Assembly: GCA_025558075.1 (NCBI GenBank)
Contig: JAHLKF010000003.1
Span: forward strand, 1,116,001 to 1,180,000
Source: Gaertneriomyces semiglobifer
Taxonomy: Eukaryota > Chytridiomycota > Chytridiomycetes > Spizellomycetales > Spizellomycetaceae
DNA length: 64,000 bases
Reading direction: 5' to 3'
Made by a program: the position numbers and the translations under genes. The notes beneath the pieces were generated by a model. It was not told where the DNA came from. It ran no database searches and saw only the letters and a program-made list of their open reading frames with translations. Positions 35,014 to 44,329 of the stretch are shown here, in pieces. Each line of letters opens with the position of its first letter. The stretch's first letter is position 1.

Positions 35014-35495
35014 ATGTCCCAAAAGTTGGCCACGAAGGCCTTGGTAAGTCCGGCTGCCGGCGAAATATGCTGTTATCTTGTCAAGTCTGAACTCTTCGAA
35101 TAGGACGCCTTACTGAAAAGAACGGGAAGTAAAGCAAAGAAAGCAGCCAACACCGCTCCCAATAGCATAGAGGATGCTTCCAAAACAATCAAAAAAGTTC
35201 CGCCGAACAGGTTGACGTTTCGCAAGAATGAACGACAGGCAGTGCGGAAGCGGAAAGAACTCGAGAAGGAGCGCACACGGATGGAGCTGATGCGAGACGG
35301 TGCGGCAGTTGAAGAAGTGGACCGAACTGAGATTGTACAACGAACGTACAAGTACTTTGCCCGTCGAACCCAAACAGACAAGGCGCGCGAAGTACTGCGA
35401 AAGGTTAGATTGTGATGCACAGTTGCACCGCCATGGGTGTAGCTTCTTACATTTCTCATCTGTAGCTCAAGAAAGGCACCAGCACCACTTCATGA
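35014..35495 (+). CDS. small basic hypothetical protein
   Basis: Exons 35014-35043, 35104-35403 and 35466-35495 give 119 residues. If the weak GTTAGA donor at 35404 is not used, the reading frame ends at 35415 with 114 residues. The protein is very basic and helical (RLTFRKNERQAVRKRKELEK, RTYKYFARRTQTDKAREVL). No signal peptide or transmembrane segment was seen. Its composition fits a ribosome-biogenesis or other RNA-binding factor. No family was recognised. Confidence 0.6.
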
Positions 35496-35579
35496 TTGTT
35501 TGGAAACTGACATCAACACATCCGACTAATTTATTAATATTTGACTATCTGATACGCTCTAAAATTTGTACAATAGATC

Positions 35580-36944
35580 CTACTCCTCTGGCTTAAAACT
35601 TGCCATCATGAGCATCTCTTGTGGTATTGATATAGCAGTGGAATGTAATGATACGTTTGCGGGGTGTGTTACACTCACGAGTAACTGGTCGGCTTCAGTG
35701 TGATGTGGATGCGGTGAATGGTCTGCAAGCACACGCGACGTTAGATCTTGAGCACCCAGAGTCATCAAATGGTGGTGAATGGCCACGGCATTATCCAGCT
35801 CCTGCGTATCCGACTTATTGTCGTCTAAAGGATCGCGTTTGAAGATTGTGGTAAGAGTGGTGAGTTCGCGGGTGGCAAGTATGTCTTGCAAGCATCTTTG
35901 CATGTCGTCTGTTATGGGCGTCACACACGTCTTAGCCAGACTGAAACGCTCCTCCCAACGCGCAACCAGGGTTCTAGCTGTTTCGCGGATGATTTCGACA
36001 GAGCTTTCGTAGTGCATCTTTCGTAAATGGTGCTGGGAGTGCATGAGGTTACCCATTCGTCGCTCGCATATCTGTGACAATTTGATGTTGGCCAGGCACA
36101 GAGGACAGGCAATCTCCAGCGGATTCTGTAAATAGTATGCCGCGCCAAATATGTCTTTGACGATGTCCGCAAGAATGAAGAAGCGTTCTTGCCACGCTTT
36201 ATCTAAAGAGTTGAAAGCAGCTATATGCCCTTGCTCTTTGGAAAGCCGTCGATATAACTCTGTCTGTTGTTGCTGGCGTTTCATCGGCTGAGATGACCCA
36301 TCTGTGTTTATTGCCTTTTCCGATCTTCTCCTTCGTTTCTGACGTGAACCTGTATGGGATTCAGGTGCTGCCAATAGCTGGCTCAGCATGTCCATGCCAT
36401 CCCTAGCATATCCATAAACGGGGTGCCAAGTGAGCATTCCTGGCGATACGTGCTACTTGACGCAAAGTCTCACTACTCACTTGTCGTGCAATGCTGATCT
36501 ACCCCGCTTTAAACTCGTAGGCAACGTAGGTATGTGTGCATTCCATATCAAGTTCGCCTTGCTCTGACCCTCCATTTCGGTGAGGGCGATCATCCAGCCC
36601 TCATCATCCCAAAGGTCATAAAAAAGGTCATTGTCACCCGCATACGACAGAGTTCCTTTTGTCTCTGGCGTCAAGTTGAATCTGGCGGGCAGCACTGCCT
36701 GAAACGAATCGAGCGTAGGATATCTGTCCAATGACACTACCAGCTTCTGCGGATTATGCCCTGGACAGCCGAGCGAAACCACCGGCATCTGTTGTTCCCC
36801 ACTGCCTACTACTGGCAATAGCGTATTATTCTTATTATACCCGCCGTCGGGTGATATGTTGGCGTTAACGTCGCTGAACGGGATTTTGGCCGGTGATAAA
36901 AAGCAGGCGCTTGATGAAATATTTCGACGCGTGCTATGAAACAT
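35580..36944 (-). CDS. hypothetical protein with a C-x2-C ... H/H region
   Basis: Two exons on the minus strand: 36944-36481 and 36402-35580, joined by a 78-nt intron that restores frame, giving 428 residues. The first ATG in frame is 36944; the codon further upstream at 36959 is GTG. The middle has a basic stretch (SRQKRRRRSEKA). It is followed by a possible zinc-binding region with CPLC near residue 275 and a histidine cluster (HSQHHLRKMH) about 20 residues later. A GTGAGT inside the last exon might be a further donor, but no in-frame acceptor was found. No family was recognised. It lies head to head with NDUFAF7. Confidence 0.6.
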
Positions 36945-37105
36945 TTCAATAAATTTCACATATGCGCAGGGCGTGGTTCTGGAGGCGAAATGTCAGATGC
37001 AGCAGCAGAAGCAGAAGAAGCAGCAGAAGCAGGAGCCGAAAGCACAGAGAGGCAAGAGGGAAACGTTGGCAGGCGCGAGGAGTACTAAGAAGAAAGGCAT
37101 TCGTC

Positions 37106-38589
37106 ATGCGAACATTAAGGATTCCCAGCTTGCGGGCCGGGCACGGGGCTTGGAAGCAACCTGCCAGATCCTCACATGTTGCTTGCTCACGGTCCCACAC
37201 ATACTCCACAAGCAGTGAGACGCCAGCAGATGCGACGGCTTCGTCGTCGGTACAAAAGGAACCGCTTACCCCGATTGCTCGCATTCTCAGGTCCGAAATA
37301 AAAGCGACTGGGCCGATCTCTACATATAACTACATGCGCATGGCACTAGGGCATCCGACCGAGGGATACTACATGAAACAAGATGTGTTCGGAAAAGAGG
37401 GAGATTTCACTACAAGTCCCGAGATCAGCCAGGTTTTTGGGGAACTAATTGCCGTATGGTTCATTACTCAGTGGGAGGGCATGGGCCGACCCAAAGCGAT
37501 CCAGGTAAATGAAGTGCAGCAATGATGCGACAGTTTGGCGCATATACTGCGTGTACTGAGCCGATAACGTTTGATTAGTTGATTGAACTCGGACCTGGTC
37601 GAGGGACACTCATGTCAGATATCCTCCGCACACTTCAGCAATTCCCGTTCCTCAAATCCGTTATCCAAACTGTGCATTTCGTTGAAACATCACCATATTT
37701 GCGCGACAAGCAATCTAGGACAATTGCTGGCCCGGATGTTCAAGTCTCGAAAGTCGAAGATTACGATCTGTGGACGGCAAAGACGCCGCATGGAACTGAA
37801 GTGCAGTGGCATACCTCGTTGGAAGACGTGCCCAATGAGCTTCCAACATTCTACATTGCACACGAATTTTTTGACGCGATGCCCGTATACAAGTTTCAAA
37901 TGACGGAACACGGATGGAGAGAGATCATGATCGGTGTCGATGAAAGCCTCGAGTCTCCACATCACTTCCTTTTCTCGCTTGCACCAGCAGAGACTAAAGC
38001 TTCCAAAATTATACCTCGCGGCTTCCTGACGCCCACAGAGAAGCCTTATCAAATTGGCGATAAAGTGGAACTCGCGCCAGACGTGCACAAAGTAGCCTCG
38101 ATCATTTCCCGCCGAATGCAATCCGCTCCCGGAATGGCATTATACATCGACTATGGTGGTTCAACAACGCCATCGGATACATTTCGTGCCATTCGAAAGC
38201 ACGCGTATGTTCCCCCGCTTAGCTCACCAGGTTTGAACGATCTCACCTGTGATGTCTCATTCCCACTTGTTGCGTCCGCATCGAAAAGCGACAAGACCTT
38301 TGCACATGGTCCTATCACTCAGTCCACGTTTTTGCGCGCGATGGGAATCGGCCCCCGGATGCAAATCCTGATGCAAACTGCGATGAGGGACAAGCTGGGC
38401 ATGGACAAAGTCAAAGACCTCGCAAAAGCGTACGACCGCTTGGTTGGTGAGCGGGATGAAGGAATGGGCAACATTTACAAGTTTATGTGTGTTACGAATA
38501 GTGCAGATGCACCGTATCCCTTTGGCAAGGAGGGACAGGAAGTTGCGGAGGTGGAGAAGGATCGGGTTAGTACTACGCCAAAAGAGTGA
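37106..38589 (+). CDS. NDUFAF7: complex I assembly protein arginine methyltransferase NDUFAF7
   Basis: Mitochondrial matrix SAM-dependent methyltransferase that symmetrically dimethylates an arginine of the 49-kDa complex I subunit during assembly. Two exons, 37106-37504 and 37579-38589, give 469 residues. Landmarks are ISTYNYMRMALGHPTEGYY, VFGKEGDFTTSPEISQVFGE, the SAM-binding IELGPGRGTLM, FYIAHEFFDAMPVYKFQ, ALYIDYGG and GPITQSTFLRAMGIGPR. The Met at 37106 opens a good presequence (MRTLRIPSLRAGHG). An in-frame ATG at 36962 would add 48 Arg/Ser/Lys-rich residues encoded by a CAG-rich stretch, but lies only 17 bp from the opposed start codon, so I prefer 37106. Confidence 0.9.
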
Positions 38590-39079
38590 GCCAGTAGAGA
38601 AATGGTAGCCAGTATAGGATAGCGTAGTCACCAGCCGTCTTATTGTTTATAATTCCATATAATTTAAGTGTTGTGACCCACTGGTGTTTCACACCTCGTC
38701 ATTCTCCGGCTGGAGGTCGGGCAGGTACCCATTATTCCCCTGCCGCAGCTAACCGGGCATTCAACTGTAGGCATGTCTGGGTCGGTTAACTGCACTAGAT
38801 GCCCCGCTTCATCTGCTAACTGTAAGCTACGGTGTAAACTTTAATGAACAGCAAGCCACACGTCCCAATGTTCGCGCCAATGCGCTACATGTTTGTTTAC
38901 GATCCTGTATGTCCAAGGCGGAAAACTGTGAGAAAGTGGACAACCGAGCTGCTCGCCAGCTTGCATTTCCGCCGGAAGTCACTCGGTGGGCGCAAGGTCA
39001 TCCATACAACACACAATTGGAGTAACAACTCTATACTCGATGGGAAATCTACATGCTATGGCACCATCAAATTTACAAT
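38590..39079. other. convergent 3' spacer NDUFAF7 / coronin-ALG13
   Basis: A 490-bp region between stop codons. One 79-codon plus ORF has no family resemblance. No RNA gene or repeat was identified. Confidence 0.5.
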
Positions 39080-42000
39080 TTAGTCATCCTACATACGTCT
39101 GGGGTTAATAGGACAACGTCGCTGGCGGATTGCAGGCGCACTTACCCATTCATCATCATCAACACCTTCGACTTTGTCTTGTGGCAGCTCCTCATCCTCT
39201 CCTTCATCCTGTGCTCGTTGGACCATGCTCTTCGGAAATCCGGACAAGTCCTCATCGAGCATCACTACAATCTCATCAGGGTTACTGTCCCGAAACTTTT
39301 TCAAGAATCGCCACTGTCCGGCCTCTATAGTCGCCACCAAAGCAGTAGGTGCACACCATATAATGACCTCACGTTCCCCTAAGGCTGTTATACGATCCAT
39401 AAAATGCGAATTCATCACGTCTTTGCTTACAACAATAATGACAGGTTTTCCCAAAGCGAGCACTTCCAATATTGAGCCTGCTGAACCTTGGGCTATGATG
39501 AGATCTGCAGCGCGCAGGTCTGACGCCAAATCGGGTTTGTGATTGTATGTTTCCACTGAGAAGGCTGAATCTTTGTAGCGCGGCGCGGGGCTGCTTCCGT
39601 ACTGGACAGTCAGATGTCCAAATCCTATGCGTCGGATGGCTTGAAGAAACTCGTTGGTGCCTACTACCTTTACAAGTTCATCAAATCGCGTTGTCCCAGT
39701 GGTCACGAGCACTTTGGTAACTTCGACTGGAGCATTCGACAATGCTTGCATGTCCGCCGGCTTCAAGTCCACGTACTTCAAATCTACATTCTCACCAGCT
39801 TTCCAGTTGTCAACATCTAGGCAGGCCGTTTCCACATCGCGAGTAGGCACAAAAATATCATCTTGGAAAAACTCTTTCTTCAGCCGCGGTACTGTAAAAG
39901 AGAAGCTCTCTATAGCTGTTTGGGTCAGGCGATATCCGTGGGCAATCTCAACGGTGCGAACATCACAAGTAGTCTTCGGTAAGAAGGAAAATCCTTGCTG
40001 AATTCCCGTGGTGTCGAATCTGGAGACAGGAGTCGGACCTGAACTACTTAGTTCATAAATGAGGGTACTCGATTCGCCGCGTCCACTCAGATATAAAAGA
40101 CTGGTATCCTCATCATAGAACGGCATCAGAACAGATGGAGATGTATCAACCACAACCGAATGCAGTGGCTTTTTCAAATCATCACTTGCATAAACGTTGA
40201 TTTCTCTCTGGCTTGCTTTACCAAAGCCAACCGACACCAGCTGATCACTCTTGCCCATCCACAAAACACGCGACGCTTTGACGCCTTCGTGGCTCGGACC
40301 CTCCTGCAGCAGTGCGCCGGTGCGGGCGTCAAAAATGCGAATCTGACCATCTCTACAAGTAGTCACAACTTGATTGCCATCAAGTCGGAAAGAACATGCC
40401 AACACCATGTCGGGATGTGGGATGTCTAATAGTTGCGCTCGCGTTCGAAGATCCCATAGGCGTATTTGGGTCGACGCTGTCAGCAGGAGGTTGGAAACGG
40501 TAGGATGAAACTGGATCACACTCGGCCTTGATGAGTGTGCAACGAATGTGAACTCTGCCGCATCGATATCGTCAGCGAGACCGCCATCGGGGATTTTCCA
40601 GATATGTACTCTCCCCTCATCAGTAGCAGTTACCAAACACGAGTCATCAAAGGGGTTGAACTTAAAATCCTTTATGTCGGCACCTGATACCGTGCAGGGT
40701 ATCTTAACTGGAAGACGTCCAGTCGCTGCTCTTGGCCAAACAGCAACGCGGCCACCAGAACCTGCCAAGAGGAATGCAAGGTATTTGCTGTTCGCTTCGA
40801 GACCACTGCTTTCATTAGGTAAGTTCACGCTGAGGCCTCTCAAGTCATCGTATGACTGTTGAGTCTTTCCAGAGACGAACCGATATGAGGACTGTTTTGG
40901 AATAAGGAATTTCGGTTGCGGCTTGACTGCAGCCGACTCAGAAGAAACAGCGTACTGGGAGTTTCCCACTGATATTGGTTGCGCAGCGCTTTCCGTTGTT
41001 GTGCTGCCCGTCGCAATTGGTGCTGGTGCTGAGGCGGCGGCGGCGGAGGGTTCCCCAGGTGACACTGTCTTCTGGCGCATTCTTTTCTGTGGATCCAACG
41101 AGGTCAGCGCGGGAAGCTCAGTCACTCCTGAGAGCCATTGCTCTGCCCCAAGACTCGCTATATTGGACGGTGTATCAGGGAAAAGGTCGGCATGGAAGTC
41201 GATATGTGACTTGCGAGGAACGGTTACAGAGATGGGTATGATAGCGCTTCCATCGGAGGCAATAGAGAATATCCTGTCGACTTCGCATTCCATAACGTTT
41301 ACAGCCAGTTTTGGCAAAAGAGTTGCACCTGCGAGCACAGTACTTGAGTTGAAGGTTACTGCCCCAGGAGAGATTGGAGAGGACGCATCGTCAGCCTTTA
41401 CTTCAACCCAACGGATACTAGTGTCCCCCTTGCCTGCCAGGAAAAGCATTCCTGTATCAGCATCGTACAATGGCGTGATCAAGCCGGGGGAAGTGTCAAG
41501 GCTCGTCAAAGTCAACGGCTTCGACAAATTTCGCGTGTCCCATAATGCATACTCTCTCTCTCGCCGTTGCGAGAAGCCAGTGGTAAATACAAGATCACTG
41601 TTTCCAATCCAAACCACTTTCGCTGCCTTAATTCCGGTATGACAGGGTGCTGTCTGGACGGGGCTTGCGCCAGATCCGCGGGGGTCATAGATGTTAAGTT
41701 GTTTGTCTCGGCTCGTCGATGCCAGCAGAGCACCATTCGACTTCCAGCTAATGCTTTGCACTAAGTCCGCACTATCGAGCGTGAAGCTCACAGATGCCTT
41801 TGTCACGTCGTACACGGCAATCTGGTTTCCAGCACTCGCGGCCAGAATGCCGTCCGCTGCTGGATTGTACGCTAGACTTTCGATCCGCTTATCTAACGTT
41901 GGCAAAGTAGCCAGAGGCGACGATATCGTTTCATCCAAGCCAGCAGAGGGTATTTTCCATATTTTAACGCAGCCATTCTCTCCACCGGCAGCCAGTAAAT

Positions 42001-42292
42001 CGTGTCCCTCTGAAGTCCACGGACTAAACTGGAGATCTGTAATAGCCCCAGATGCTCCCTCTATCACAGGAGTTCCCGCAGGAATCCTCCCAGCGTTGGC
42101 GATGGGAACAATCGCCACTGCGCTCCCTCGCAACCCGGACCGAAACGCAAGAAGGTCCTGGCTGGCGTGAAACGGCACGGAATCACCCGACAGGTTTACA
42201 TGGTTCGGTGGAAGCATATACCATTCTTCCCGTTTCGCTGCCGAAAGATTTGCATTGCGATATTTGCTGAAATTGCTGAATCGCTTGGACAT
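39080..42292 (-). CDS. CORO7: double coronin (coronin-7/POD-1 type) with ALG13-like glycosyltransferase domain
   Basis: Minus strand, exons 42292-39146 and 39088-39080 (57-nt intron), 1,051 residues. Residues 1 to about 400 and 460 to about 850 are two coronin units. The first starts MSKRFSNFSKYRNANLSAAK and has coronin marks such as ITDLQFSPW, VKIWKIP and TSLDTSPGLITPLYD. The second starts SSYRFVSGKTQQSYDDLRGL, with DFKFNPFDDSCL and LMPFYDEDTSLLYLSGRG. Residues 858 to about 1015 match ALG13 (GT28): VTKVLVTTGTTRFDELV, LTVQYGSS, DLRAADLIIAQGSAGSILE, LALGKPVIIVV. An acidic tail ends DDDEWDD, like the Arp2/3-binding end of WASP proteins. Coronin-7 acts in Golgi and actin traffic; ALG13 with ALG14 makes the second GlcNAc of the dolichol-linked glycan. 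The fusion lies in one uninterrupted exon. Two GT residues look altered (see findings). Confidence 0.92.
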
Positions 42293-42434
42293 TTCGCTGA
42301 GGCCGTCTACGGGTGTGAGCTGGGGGATCTGCGGTATGTCTGCCCGCGATGTCGCACTTCGCGTTCAGTTTTTTACCTCCTTTTAGTCGACCGCCAGAAA
42401 CGTCTACAGGTTCCTGCTTGGTGGAGGAGCGATA
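42293..42434. promoter_or_regulatory. 142-bp bidirectional promoter, coronin-ALG13 / WBP1
   Basis: Only 142 bp separate the two opposed start codons, so the promoters must overlap. No TATA box or E-box was noticed. Shared regulation is inferred. Confidence 0.5.
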
Positions 42435-44078
42435 ATGAAGGGATTACAGCTGTTAACGCTGTGCTTCGGCCTGTTGTTGAGCTTGTTCTCGGTAGTGCCT
42501 GCTGTATACGCGAGATCTATCGCGGGATCTAGACTTTTGGTGGTTCTGGACACCCTTGATTCTAAAGAGAGCTACAGCAACTTTTTGGAGAGCTTGCAAG
42601 GTAAAACACTCTGGTTACTGGTTCTTGCTGGGAGAAGATTTTAAAGGCCTCTTGGAATTTATAGAAAGAGGCTTTCGCATATCGTACAAGACCGCAAAAG
42701 ATGACATGAACTTGGTTGTATACGAGGAGCTCGCGTATGATCATCTCCTGGTTTTGGCCCCACAAGTGAAATGTGAGCTCTTTTTGTTTTCCTAGCTGCT
42801 AACTACACCCGCTGATGTGTTCGTCCGGCAATCAGCATTTGGTGGTGTACTTGAGGTCGGAGATGTCATTGACTTCATGGATAAAGGTGGAAATGTCCTC
42901 CTGGCTGCCTCATCAGATATATCGGAAGCGATTCGAGACTTGGCATATGAATTCTCAGCCGACTTCGATGAGTCTGGCATGGGTGCCTTGGATAACTTCC
43001 ACAATCTCAACAACGACCCAACCACTATTCTGTCCAGCCATTTCCGTGGTGGCAAAGGCATCATACCTGTGGAAGCTCAATCAAGTGGACCCGTTGCATT
43101 TCGCGGTGTTGCACACCGTTTGACTGGAAAGAATCCACTTATCCAACCAGTACTCACCGGCAACCCAACGACGTACGGATACGAGCTCGGTGACACAGCA
43201 CCTATCGGAGGCAACCCAATTTTGGGCACATCCGTCGTACTAGTGTCGGCCTTACAAGCCCGAAACAATGCGCGGATTGTATTCACCGGCAGCAGAGACA
43301 TGTTTTCCAACAGGTATCTGTCCTTTCTATCTGCGGGTTCACTTTATGTTACCAACCGTTTCCAATCTCTGCCCTTTTTAGTTTGATCCAGGAAATGTCG
43401 GACGCGCATAAGTAAGTGCAACGTTCTACTCACCTTCCTTGCAAAGCCTAACGAGTGATCGGCGATAGCTCCTCGGCCAACATGCACTTTATCACTGCCC
43501 TCAGCAAATGGGTTTTCAAAGAGACCGGAGTCCTAAAGGTGGAAAGCCGAAAGCATCATCGTGCTAATGAAAGCGAGCAGCATGGTATTTACCGGATAAA
43601 GGATGAAATGGTATGGCGCCTTTTTTTTTTTTTGGATGTCAACTGGCTAATCATCAGTATCTGACTACAGGTATACGAAATCGACATATCGGAGTGGCGC
43701 GAGAATGCATGGGTTCCATTTATTGCCGACGACCTACAATTTGAAGCGGTGATGCTGGATCCGTATATTCGGACCACCTTCAAGCGCACAGAGGGTTCAT
43801 CCGCTACTGCGCAGCGTTATATTGCACAATTCCAGCTGCCCGACAAATACGGTGTGTTCGCATTCAAAGTGGATTACAAGCGTCATGGCTACACTTGGTT
43901 GAGTGAGGCAGACACTGTTCAAGTGCGGCCATTCCGACATGACCAATACCCGCGCTTCCTAAGTGCCGCATGGCCTTACTACGCAAATGTGTTCAGCTTG
44001 TTGGTTGCGTTCACCGTCTTCTCAACGGTCTTCCTTTGGAATAAGGACAGCCGAAGAACTAAAGTGAAAATGACATAA
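42435..44078 (+). CDS. WBP1: oligosaccharyltransferase 48-kDa subunit (WBP1/OST48)
   Basis: Non-catalytic subunit of the ER oligosaccharyltransferase that transfers the finished glycan to Asn. Six exons: 42435-42600, 42665-42772, 42836-43313, 43382-43411, 43469-43610 and 43671-44078, giving 443 residues. It has a signal peptide (residues 1-26, ending VVPAVYA), then RLLVVLDTLDSKESYSNFL, FMDKGGNVLLAASSDISE, HRLTGKNPLI and LQARNNARIVFTGSRDMF. A conserved membrane-proximal block (YGVFAFKVDYKRHGYTWL) is followed by one C-terminal transmembrane helix and a short basic tail. The 30-nt fourth exon and the poly-T tract in intron 5 are notable. All phases close. Confidence 0.93.
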
Positions 44079-44329
44079 TAGCCATAACATGATATTGATA
44101 GCAATCTCTTTCACTCACTGCAGAGTGCCATACTGGATGGCAGGTGGCCATCAGGGTCCAAAACTGGCTAACCACGGAAAAAAGGCTCGCGAGCACTTGT
44201 AGCATAAGTGAAATGTCAACAATAACGGCGTCAACGGTTAGTTATCAGAGCTATAACAGTTGGACGCCAGGTCCTGTAGTATTTGGTACATATTTTTCCA
44301 ATAAGACTGTATCAATCGACACAGGTATC

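Noticed and set aside
36962..37105. Upstream ATG for NDUFAF7
   Set aside because: Adds 48 Arg/Ser-rich residues from a CAG-rich tract and would leave 17 bp to the opposed start; possible, but the Met at 37106 is the better presequence start.
39089..39145. Basic 18-residue C-terminus as the normal end of the coronin-ALG13 protein
   Set aside because: The strong splice sites and the resulting EWDD end fit the coronin-7/WASP acidic tail much better; kept only as a possible alternative isoform.
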